A stretch of DNA of 5,955 nt from an uncultured Synergistia bacterium. Lineage in GTDB: Bacteria; Eremiobacterota; SpSt-956; JAKJGF01. Shown here in pieces: positions 1 through 4,867 of the stretch. The first letter of the stretch is position 1. Each line of letters starts with the position of its first letter. Both the position numbers and the translations under genes were made by a program. The notes below the pieces were generated by a model. The model did no database searches. It was not told the origin of the DNA and was given only the letters and a program-made list of their open reading frames with translations. The DNA lies in contig CALARM010000450.1 in the NCBI GenBank assembly GCA_937888925.1, positions 1 to 5,955 of the forward strand, read 5' to 3'.

Positions 1-17
1 ATCAGGTAGCAGTAATT

Positions 18-428
18 ATGTTAATGCCTAAAAGAGTAAAATACAGAAAAGTTCAGAGAGGCAAAATGAGAGGCAAAGCCTACAGGGGCAGTGACATACA
101 TTTCGGGGATTTCGGATTGCAGGCTATGGAACCATGCTGGGTAACAGACCGTCAGATAGAAGCAGCCCGTATCGCTATGACAAGACACATAAAAAGAGGC
201 GGTAAAGTCTGGATAAGAATTTTCCCTGATAAGTCTGTTACGAAAAAACCTGCAGAAACTCGTATGGGAAGCGGTAAAGGCTCCCCCGAATACTGGGTAT
301 CTGTAGTAAAGCCGGGAAGGATACTCTTTGAACTGGCAGGAGTTAATGAAGAACTTGCCAGAGAGGCTATGAGACTGGCTGCTTTCAAGCTGCCGCTCAA
401 AACCAGATTTGTAGCAAGAGAACAATAG
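18..428 (+). CDS. rplP: 50S ribosomal protein L16
   Basis: L16 is a large-subunit protein that binds 23S rRNA near the peptidyl-transferase centre and the A-site tRNA elbow. The 136-residue product has the family's usual length and opens with the characteristic [11 protein letters not shown]. It carries the conserved blocks [20 protein letters not shown] (residues 46-65) and [13 protein letters not shown] (about 82-94), followed by [12 protein letters not shown]. The ATG at 18 is preferred because the family starts at exactly this point; a modest SD (AGGT, 4-7) lies ten bases upstream. The upstream neighbour is expected to be rpsC, but only 17 bases precede this gene, so its end cannot be placed. 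rpmC follows after 13 bases. Nothing unusual is seen in the protein. Confidence 0.97.
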   Translation: MLMPKRVKYRKVQRGKMRGKAYRGSDIHFGDFGLQAMEPCWVTDRQIEAARIAMTRHIKRGGKVWIRIFPDKSVTKKPAETRMGSGKGSPEYWVSVVKPGRILFELAGVNEELAREAMRLAAFKLPLKTRFVAREQ

Positions 429-441
429 GGTGGTGTATGTT

Positions 442-672
442 ATGAAAAGAAAACAGTTAATTGAAAAATTAAGAGAATCTCATAACCTGGAACTTGAACA
501 GAAACTAAAAGAACACAAGGAAGAATTATTCAGTTTGAAATTTCAAGTTGCTACAGGACATTTAGAAGATACAAGCAGAATCAAGGCAATCAAAAGGAAT
601 ATATCAAGAATTAAAACAATTCTTCATTCCAGAGAGATGCATCTTGAAGAGGTTCCTGCAAGTGCAAGTTAG
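442..672 (+). CDS. rpmC: 50S ribosomal protein L29
   Basis: L29 is a small two-helix protein at the polypeptide exit tunnel, where with L23 it helps form the docking site for signal recognition particle and trigger factor. The 76-residue product has the expected pattern: an N-terminal helix ([12 protein letters not shown]), the conserved core [28 protein letters not shown] split over residues 31-58, and a second helix ([12 protein letters not shown]). I chose the ATG at 442 over in-frame GTGs at 430 and 433. The family begins near this methionine, and the SD-like GGGTGGTG (428-435) sits about six bases upstream and would overlap the earlier starts. The tail after the second helix ([11 protein letters not shown]) is somewhat longer than in typical 60-70 residue family members. 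Confidence 0.93.
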   Translation: MKRKQLIEKLRESHNLELEQKLKEHKEELFSLKFQVATGHLEDTSRIKAIKRNISRIKTILHSREMHLEEVPASAS

Positions 673-687
673 TAGAGGAGGTTTGGT

Positions 688-942
688 ATGAGTCAGGGTA
701 GACGAAAGATACGACTCGGTAAAGTCGTAAGTAATAAAATGGATAAATCTGTTGTAGTAGTGTCTGAATCTTTGATTGCCCATCCTATATATAAAAAGAG
801 GATCAAGAGAAGTAAAAAATTTACAGCCCATGACGAACAAAACCAGTGTAATATTGGTGATATAGTCAGGATAGAGGAAACCCGCCCTTTAAGCAAGACA
901 AAATGCTGGAGGGTTGTTGAAGTAGTAGAAAAGGTGAAATAA
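688..942 (+). CDS. rpsQ: 30S ribosomal protein S17
   Basis: S17 is a primary 16S rRNA-binding protein of the small subunit with an OB-fold, needed early in 30S assembly. The 84-residue product has the full family pattern: [20 protein letters not shown] near the N-terminus, [19 protein letters not shown] in the middle, then [18 protein letters not shown] and a basic C-terminus ([11 protein letters not shown]). The ATG at 688 follows a strong SD (AGGAGGT, 676-682) by five bases. It lies 15 bases after rpmC and 25 before rplN in the canonical order. Length and motifs are ordinary. Confidence 0.97.
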   Translation: MSQGRRKIRLGKVVSNKMDKSVVVVSESLIAHPIYKKRIKRSKKFTAHDEQNQCNIGDIVRIEETRPLSKTKCWRVVEVVEKVK

Positions 943-967
943 TTGTGTATTCTGGAGGGGTATTTTT

Positions 968-1336
968 ATGATACAACAAATGACTAGATTGAATGTGGCT
1001 GATAATTCCGGTGCCCGTATTATAATGTGTATAGGAATTCCAAAGAATTCACTTCATCGCTATGCAGGTGTGGGAGATGTAATTACTGCTTCTGTAAAAG
1101 AAGCAACTCCGGGAGCACCTGTAAAGAAAAAAGATGTAGTAAAAGCCGTTATAGTTCGGACAAAAAAGAAGTATCGCCGTGAAGATGGGTCATATATAAG
1201 ATTTGATGATAATGCAGCAGTACTTGTTGATCATCAGATGAATCCTAAAGGAACCAGAATTTTTGGACCGGTGGCAAGAGAATTGAGAGCAAAAGACTTT
1301 ATGAAAATAGTGTCTCTGGCTCCGGAAGTTCTTTAG
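968..1336 (+). CDS. rplN: 50S ribosomal protein L14
   Basis: L14 is a universally conserved beta-barrel protein at the subunit interface of the large subunit; it contacts 16S rRNA in an intersubunit bridge and is the docking site for the silencing factor RsfS. The 122 residues match the standard length. Diagnostic motifs are [11 protein letters not shown] (7-17), [20 protein letters not shown] (centre), [25 protein letters not shown] and the C-terminal [13 protein letters not shown] followed by [13 protein letters not shown]. The ATG at 968 follows an SD (GGAGGGG, 954-960) by seven bases. It sits in the normal position between rpsQ and rplX. No anomaly is seen. Confidence 0.98.
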   Translation: MIQQMTRLNVADNSGARIIMCIGIPKNSLHRYAGVGDVITASVKEATPGAPVKKKDVVKAVIVRTKKKYRREDGSYIRFDDNAAVLVDHQMNPKGTRIFGPVARELRAKDFMKIVSLAPEVL

Positions 1337-1366
1337 AAGTTCTGAAACGGAAAGAGGGTAATATCT

Positions 1367-1603
1367 TTGAAACAAAATGTAAAAAAAGGTGACATGGTTA
1401 TTGTTATAGCAGGTGACGATAAAGGGAAAAAAGGAAAAGTTCTCAAAGTTTTTCCTAAAAAGCAGAGAGCAATAGTAGAGGGTCTTAATATAGTAAAAAA
1501 ACATGTTAAAGCCCGTCCTCCCAAGGTGCCACAGGGTGGTATTATAGAGGAATCTGCACCCATTCATATGTCCAATCTTAAACTTGCTAAATCTGAAGGA
1601 TAA
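1367..1603 (+). CDS. rplX: 50S ribosomal protein L24, short form
   Basis: L24 is a KOW-domain protein that initiates assembly of the large subunit and lies by the exit tunnel. The KOW motif is clear: [20 protein letters not shown] (about residues 5-24) and then [20 protein letters not shown]. The later [18 protein letters not shown] block is also present. The start is a TTG at 1367, supported by an SD (AGAGGG, 1353-1358) eight bases upstream and by the family's N-terminal length. The protein stops at 78 residues (LAKSEG), whereas most bacterial L24 proteins have roughly 100 or more. The C-terminal segment after the HxSN block is missing. The stop codon overlaps the rplE SD, so no lost segment remains downstream in any frame. 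I read this as a real short form, not a frameshift, but one base error just before the stop cannot be excluded. Confidence 0.93.
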   Translation: MKQNVKKGDMVIVIAGDDKGKKGKVLKVFPKKQRAIVEGLNIVKKHVKARPPKVPQGGIIEESAPIHMSNLKLAKSEG

Positions 1604-1610
1604 GGAGGTG
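1602..1610 (+). promoter_or_regulatory. Shine-Dalgarno site of rplE overlapping rplX stop
   Basis: AAGGAGGTG is a nine-base match to the complement of the 16S rRNA 3' end and shares its first two bases with the rplX TAA (1601-1603). It sits four bases before the GTG start of rplE at 1615. This supports the GTG start and shows rplX-rplE are tightly packed, which favours translational coupling (inference). Confidence 0.85.
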
Positions 1611-1614
1611 CCTT

Positions 1615-2157
1615 GTGACCAGAATAAAAGAGAAATACTTAAAAGAAATAGTGCCATCTCTTATGAAGACCTTTTCTTATTCTAATATTATGCAGGTTCC
1701 GAAACTTCATAAAGTAGTTTTAAATATGGGTGTCGGCGAAGCTATTCAGACCCCTAAATTACTGGATGCAGCAGTACAGGAACTGGGGCTTATCGCAGCC
1801 CAGCGCCCTGTAGTATGTAAGGCAACAAAATCTGTATCTGCTTTTAAATTGAGAGAAGGTATGTCTATAGGATGTAAAGTTACTTTGAGAGGAGAGCGTA
1901 TGGAAGCTTTTCTTGAGAAGTTAATTCATATCGCTTTACCCCGTATCAGAGATTTTCGTGGTGTTTCTTCGAAATCTTTTGACGGACGCGGAAATTATTC
2001 CCTGGGAATAAAAGATCATTTGATTTTCCCTGAATTAGAATATGATAAAGTTGAGAAATCCAGAGGACTGGATATTACGATTGTTACAACTGCTAAGACC
2101 GATGAAGAAGGCAGGGAATTCTTGAGACTTTTAGGGATCCCGATGAGGGAAAATTAA
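1615..2157 (+). CDS. rplE: 50S ribosomal protein L5
   Basis: L5 binds 5S rRNA and the central protuberance of the large subunit and contacts P-site tRNA. The 180-residue product is the normal length and carries [16 protein letters not shown] (about 28-43), [51 protein letters not shown] and the C-terminal [20 protein letters not shown] followed by LLGIPM. The start is GTG at 1615, placed by the near-perfect SD four bases upstream and the family's N-terminus; a TTG two bases earlier is out of frame and hits a stop at once. The gene ends in tandem in-frame stops (TAA then TAG, 2155-2160). It acts with L18, encoded four genes downstream, in forming the 5S particle. Confidence 0.98.
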   Translation: MTRIKEKYLKEIVPSLMKTFSYSNIMQVPKLHKVVLNMGVGEAIQTPKLLDAAVQELGLIAAQRPVVCKATKSVSAFKLREGMSIGCKVTLRGERMEAFLEKLIHIALPRIRDFRGVSSKSFDGRGNYSLGIKDHLIFPELEYDKVEKSRGLDITIVTTAKTDEEGREFLRLLGIPMREN

Positions 2158-2182
2158 TAGAAAAGGCAGGTGAGATAAGAGT

Positions 2183-2368
2183 TTGGCTAAGACATCGTTA
2201 ATTGAAAAATGGAAAAAAACTCCTAAATATGCAGTCAGAAAATATAATCGCTGCCGTGAATGCGGAAGACCGAGAGGATATCACAGAAAATTCCATCTCT
2301 GTCGTATATGTCTCCGTCTCCTTGCTCACAAAGGATTATTGCCTGGAGTTACAAAATCAAGCTGGTAA
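2183..2368 (+). CDS. rpsN: 30S ribosomal protein S14, zinc-binding type Z
   Basis: S14 is a small-subunit head protein, assembled late with S3 and S10. The 61-residue product is the short zinc form (often called rpsZ or rpsN1), with four cysteines in two CxxC pairs at residues 24, 27, 40 and 43. Flanking motifs are [34 protein letters not shown] and the C-terminal [10 protein letters not shown]. All four zinc ligands are intact. The start is TTG at 2183, supported by AGGTGA (2168-2173) nine bases upstream and by the family's [13 protein letters not shown] N-terminus. The zinc form in this locus is common in Gram-positive and several deep-branching phyla, unlike the longer zinc-free form of enterobacteria. 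A 61-codon frame overlapping in +1 (2202-2387) is a shadow. Confidence 0.97.
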   Translation: MAKTSLIEKWKKTPKYAVRKYNRCRECGRPRGYHRKFHLCRICLRLLAHKGLLPGVTKSSW

Positions 2369-2405
2369 AATTTATCATATAATTTAAGGAGGTGGTAATT
2401 TATTT

Positions 2406-2804
2406 ATGGCAGTAACTGATCCTATTGCAGATATGTTAACCAGAATAAGGAATGCAAATTCAGCTATGCATCCACAGGTTGATATTCCTGCTTCAAAACT
2501 GAAATTAAAAATAGCAAAAGTGCTCAGAGAAGAAGGGTTTATAAAGGATTATTACTTTATCAGAAGTGGTCCTCAGGGCATTATAAGAATATTTTTAAAG
2601 TATGCTCCCAATGGTGATAGGGTTATATCCAAACTTTTAAGAATAAGTAAACCCGGTCTTAGAATATACAAAAAGTATAAAAATCTTCCCAAAGTAATCG
2701 GATGTATGGGATTGGCAATACTTTCTACATCTAAAGGGGTTATGACTGACAGTAAAGCTCGAAGTATGGGAGTCGGGGGAGAGATTTTATGTTATGTTTG
2801 GTAG
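2406..2804 (+). CDS. rpsH: 30S ribosomal protein S8
   Basis: S8 is a primary 16S rRNA-binding protein of the central domain. In E. coli it is also the translational repressor of the spc operon; whether it plays that role here is not shown by the sequence. The 132-residue product matches the family: [16 protein letters not shown] at the N-terminus (5-20), [20 protein letters not shown], then [17 protein letters not shown] and the C-terminal rRNA-binding block [13 protein letters not shown] plus [11 protein letters not shown]. The ATG at 2406 follows a full SD (AAGGAGGTG, 2386-2394) by 11 bases, slightly long. I found no obvious copy of an S8-binding helix near rplE, where E. coli has it, but did not fold the region exhaustively. 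Confidence 0.98.
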   Translation: MAVTDPIADMLTRIRNANSAMHPQVDIPASKLKLKIAKVLREEGFIKDYYFIRSGPQGIIRIFLKYAPNGDRVISKLLRISKPGLRIYKKYKNLPKVIGCMGLAILSTSKGVMTDSKARSMGVGGEILCYVW

Positions 2805-2829
2805 ATTGTGTCGATAAGGAGGGTGTATT

Positions 2830-3378
2830 GTGTCACGAATAGGTAAAAAGCCTGTAGAAATACCAAAAGGCGTTAAAGTTACACTTGATAAGAGTAATAA
2901 TATTTTGGTAGAGGGACCCAAAGGGAAACTCTCTCATAAGATACCGGAAACCGTAAAGATTACTCTTGAGGATAAATCTCTCAATGTAAGCTGTGCTTCT
3001 GAAGATAAGAATACAAGGGCTTTACATGGACTTACGAGAAGTCTCGTTTCCAATATGGTAGAAGGTGTTACCACCGGATTCCAGAAAACCCTTTTATTAA
3101 AAGGTGTTGGCTACAGAGCAAAGAAATCCGGAAATAAAATATTACTTTCTATTGGCTATTCTCATACGGTGGAAATCAATCCTATGGCGGGAATAGAGCT
3201 TGATGTAGAAGGTACAGACAGGATGATTGTCCGCGGTATCGATAAAGTTACAGTCGGACAGATGGCAGCAAATATGAAAAGTATCAGACCGCCTGACCCT
3301 TATAAACAAAAAGGTATAATGTATGAAGGCGAAAGACTGAAGAAGAAAATGGGAAAGGCCGGCAAAGTAGGTAAATAG
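2830..3378 (+). CDS. rplF: 50S ribosomal protein L6
   Basis: L6 is a two-domain protein near the factor-binding site and sarcin-ricin loop of the large subunit. The 182-residue product has both homologous alpha/beta domains: [19 protein letters not shown] with [10 protein letters not shown] in the first, and [20 protein letters not shown] with IGYSHTVEI in the second. It has the C-terminal signature [17 protein letters not shown] and a lysine/glycine-rich tail. The start is GTG at 2830, five bases after the SD (AAGGAGGGT, 2816-2824); the only nearby alternative, TTG at 2828, is out of frame. It lies 25 bases after rpsH and 32 before rplR. Nothing unusual. Confidence 0.98.
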   Translation: MSRIGKKPVEIPKGVKVTLDKSNNILVEGPKGKLSHKIPETVKITLEDKSLNVSCASEDKNTRALHGLTRSLVSNMVEGVTTGFQKTLLLKGVGYRAKKSGNKILLSIGYSHTVEINPMAGIELDVEGTDRMIVRGIDKVTVGQMAANMKSIRPPDPYKQKGIMYEGERLKKKMGKAGKVGK

Positions 3379-3410
3379 TTTTTGCCAGGTTTGAGAGGAG
3401 TGAAAGTAAG

Positions 3411-3779
3411 TTGATTACACCAGTAGCCAGAAACAGAGAGAGAGAAAAAAGGCATCTCAGGATAAGAAAGAAAGTTTTTGGAACAACCGAACGTCCCAGA
3501 CTCTGTGTTTTCAGAAGTCTGAATAATATATATGCTCAGATTATAGATGATGTTAAAGGAGTTACTCTCGTAGCAGCATCTTCACTGGATAAAGATATTA
3601 AAGGACAGATTGAAGATAAGGGTAAACAGGATGTTGCAAAACTGGTTGGAAATATGGTTGCCAGAAGAGCTCTTGAGAAGAACATTACAAAAGTAGTCTT
3701 CGACAGAGCAGGTTATAAATATCACGGGAGAATTAAGAATTTAGGTGACGGTGCAAGAGAACAGGGACTTGTTTTCTAG
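3411..3779 (+). CDS. rplR: 50S ribosomal protein L18
   Basis: L18 binds 5S rRNA and with L5 attaches it to the large subunit's central protuberance. The 122-residue product has the arginine-rich N-terminus ([19 protein letters not shown]), [20 protein letters not shown], a middle helix region ([17 protein letters not shown]) and the signature [20 protein letters not shown] with AREQGLVF at the end. The start is TTG at 3411, seven bases after the SD (AGGAGTGA, 3396-3403); it gives the usual family length. The 47-base gap after it, before rpsE, is longer than most gaps in this operon and is described separately. Confidence 0.97.
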   Translation: MITPVARNREREKRHLRIRKKVFGTTERPRLCVFRSLNNIYAQIIDDVKGVTLVAASSLDKDIKGQIEDKGKQDVAKLVGNMVARRALEKNITKVVFDRAGYKYHGRIKNLGDGAREQGLVF

Positions 3780-3794
3780 TACTGATTTTTTCAG

Positions 3795-3826
3795 AAAGGA
3801 GGATGGGTTAACCAGAATCTATCATT
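3795..3826 (+). promoter_or_regulatory. rpsE leader: displaced Shine-Dalgarno with possible hairpin
   Basis: The strong SD AAAGGAGG (3795-3802) ends 24 bases before the rpsE ATG (3827), too far for normal initiation. No closer SD is visible. An in-frame TAA at 3809-3811 rules out an upstream extension with a standard start codon. The intervening bases can pair GAUGGGUU (3802-3809) with AAUCUAUC (3816-3823): eight pairs, two of them G-U, with a six-base loop. Folding would leave about four bases between SD and ATG. The pairing is seen by eye. Its stability and role are inferred, and it is modest in strength because the first pair uses the last SD base. Confidence 0.5.
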
Positions 3827-4345
3827 ATGAATGATAAGAAAAAATTTGACAATATAAAAGAAGAAGGCGAATTTACTGAAAACGTTATAAGAGTTAGCAG
3901 AGTATCTAAAGTTGTTAAAGGTGGAAAGAGATTTAACTTTAGTGCTTTAGTGGCAGTAGGTAATGGTAAAGGTAGAGTCGGACTCGGTCTCGGTAAAGCT
4001 TCCGGTGTTCCTGAAGCAATCAGAAAAGCTGTGGAGGATGCCAAGAAGAATATGGTTGATGTTCCGATAATACATGGTACTATTCCTCATGAAGTTCAGG
4101 CCAAATTCAGCGCAGGTGTGGTATTGCTGAAACCTGCCGGCCCCGGTACCGGTGTTATAGCAGGAGGTGCGGTAAGAGCACTTGTTGAACTGGCAGGAAT
4201 AAATAACATATTAACAAAATCTCTCGGTTCTTCCAATGCACTTAATATGGCGAAAGCTACTATTAAATGTCTGGAGCTGTTGAAACTCAATAGTAATATA
4301 TCAAAGCTCAGAGGAAGAACAGGGGAAGAACAGTCTCAGAATTAA
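3827..4345 (+). CDS. rpsE: 30S ribosomal protein S5
   Basis: S5 lies at the back of the small subunit near the decoding region and mRNA entry; it affects translational fidelity and is the site of classical spectinomycin-resistance changes. The 172-residue product has the N-terminal dsRBD-like fold ([20 protein letters not shown], about 20-39), [20 protein letters not shown], then the C-terminal domain with [40 protein letters not shown] and [20 protein letters not shown]. The KVVKGG loop linked to spectinomycin binding looks wild-type. ATG at 3827 is the only ordinary start in frame, since a TAA lies 18 bases upstream. Its SD is oddly distant (see the leader entry). Family members usually continue to rpmD; here the next gene is rplO. 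Confidence 0.97.
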   Translation: MNDKKKFDNIKEEGEFTENVIRVSRVSKVVKGGKRFNFSALVAVGNGKGRVGLGLGKASGVPEAIRKAVEDAKKNMVDVPIIHGTIPHEVQAKFSAGVVLLKPAGPGTGVIAGGAVRALVELAGINNILTKSLGSSNALNMAKATIKCLELLKLNSNISKLRGRTGEEQSQN

Positions 4346-4357
4346 ATAAATTAACGT

Positions 4358-4405
4358 AAAGGAGGGCTGGCAGGACAGCCAGATATCTGGTTGTCTGCAG
4401 GTATT
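4358..4405 (+). promoter_or_regulatory. rplO leader: displaced Shine-Dalgarno and strong hairpin
   Basis: The SD AAAGGAGG (4358-4365) ends 40 bases before the canonical rplO ATG (4406). Between them GGACAGCCAG (4373-4382) pairs with CUGGUUGUCU (4387-4396) around an AUAU loop. This gives ten contiguous pairs, two of them G-U, extendable by C4371-G4397 and G4370-C4398 with A4372 bulged. Its core CCAGATATCTGG (4379-4390) is a perfect palindrome. With the extended stem formed, only 4 plus 7 bases separate SD from ATG, near the normal spacing. A competing stem, GGCUG (4365-4369) with CAGCC (4376-4380), would destroy this arrangement and cover the SD edge. A weak AGGT (4399-4402), three bases from ATG, is the only alternative SD. 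Structure is seen by eye; function is inferred. Confidence 0.65.
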
Positions 4406-4867
4406 ATGAAATTGAATGATCTTCGACCAGCTGAAGGTTCCACAAAGAAATGTAAAAGAAGAGGTCGTGGTCATGGTAGTGGACTGGTTAAGACTGCTGG
4501 CCGTGGAAGTAAAGGACAGAGATCTCGTTCCGGTGGAACAAAGGGTGCTCAGTTTGAAGGTGGACAGACTCCATGGTATCGTAGATTACCTCATTTAAGA
4601 GGTATTTCGAATCGTAGCCGTAATATAGCTATTTTCCGAAAGGAATATGAGATAGTCAATGTCACCAGTTTAAATGACTTCCCTGAAAACAGTGTAATTA
4701 CTCCGGAGTTATTAATTGATAACGGTTTAATCAAGAAGAATTATTTTGGAGTTAAAATACTCGGTGAGGGCGAATTGAAAAAAGCTCTTACTGTAAAAGC
4801 TCATAAATTTTCCAAATCTGCTCTTGAGAAAATAGGTGCTGTAGGTGGGAAAGCAGAGGTGATATAG
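4406..4867 (+). CDS. rplO: 50S ribosomal protein L15
   Basis: L15 is a late-assembling large-subunit protein whose glycine/arginine-rich N-terminal arm threads into 23S rRNA. The 153-residue product opens with the canonical [15 protein letters not shown], followed by the basic glycine-rich arm ([20 protein letters not shown], residues 20-44), [17 protein letters not shown], and a C-terminal globular domain ending in [21 protein letters not shown] prefer ATG 4406 because family members begin at this methionine. An in-frame TTG at 4391 would add five residues (MSAGI), but it lies in the 3' arm of the leader hairpin and is 25 bases from the SD. The preceding gene is rpsE, not rpmD as is usual. 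Its stop codon directly touches the secY start. Confidence 0.95.
   Translation: MKLNDLRPAEGSTKKCKRRGRGHGSGLVKTAGRGSKGQRSRSGGTKGAQFEGGQTPWYRRLPHLRGISNRSRNIAIFRKEYEIVNVTSLNDFPENSVITPELLIDNGLIKKNYFGVKILGEGELKKALTVKAHKFSKSALEKIGAVGGKAEVI
4856..4863 (+). promoter_or_regulatory. secY Shine-Dalgarno inside the rplO coding end
   Basis: GAGGTGAT matches eight bases of the anti-SD complement and lies within the last codons of rplO, four bases before the TTG at 4868. It decides the secY start, since no ATG is near the family's N-terminus. A ribosome finishing rplO at 4867 would stand directly on the secY start, which suggests coupled translation (inference). Confidence 0.8.

Noticed and set aside
1..31. 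Possible end of rpsC (stop TAG 7-9 in one frame, or TAA 29-31 overlapping rplP in another)
   Set aside because: Gene order predicts rpsC here, but so few bases precede rplP that neither frame can be recognised as S3.
21..425. 134-codon open frame on the minus strand opposite rplP
   Set aside because: It mirrors a certain L16 gene over nearly its whole length, has no recognisable motif, and fits a shadow of the coding strand's base use.
1190..1657. 155-codon minus-strand frame across rplN, rplX and rplE
   Set aside because: It spans three certain genes on the other strand and is rich in Phe, Ser and Tyr as expected from reverse-reading lysine-rich coding DNA.
2202..2387. 61-codon frame overlapping rpsN in another frame
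   Set aside because: The rpsN frame has all S14 motifs and zinc cysteines; this one has no SD of its own and no family resemblance.
3782..3794. CTGA/TCAG inverted repeat around a T run after rplR, considered as a terminator
   Set aside because: The stem has only four pairs and the T run is in the loop, not after the stem; it does not resemble an intrinsic terminator.
3803..3811. Two-codon mini-frame ATG GGT TAA in the rpsE leader, a possible uORF
   Set aside because: The ATG touches the SD with no spacing, so a ribosome could not initiate there in the usual way.
4379..4390. CCAGATATCTGG palindrome considered as an operator for a dimeric DNA-binding protein
   Set aside because: It lies inside an operon with no promoter nearby, and its flanks extend the pairing as RNA, so an RNA hairpin explains it better.
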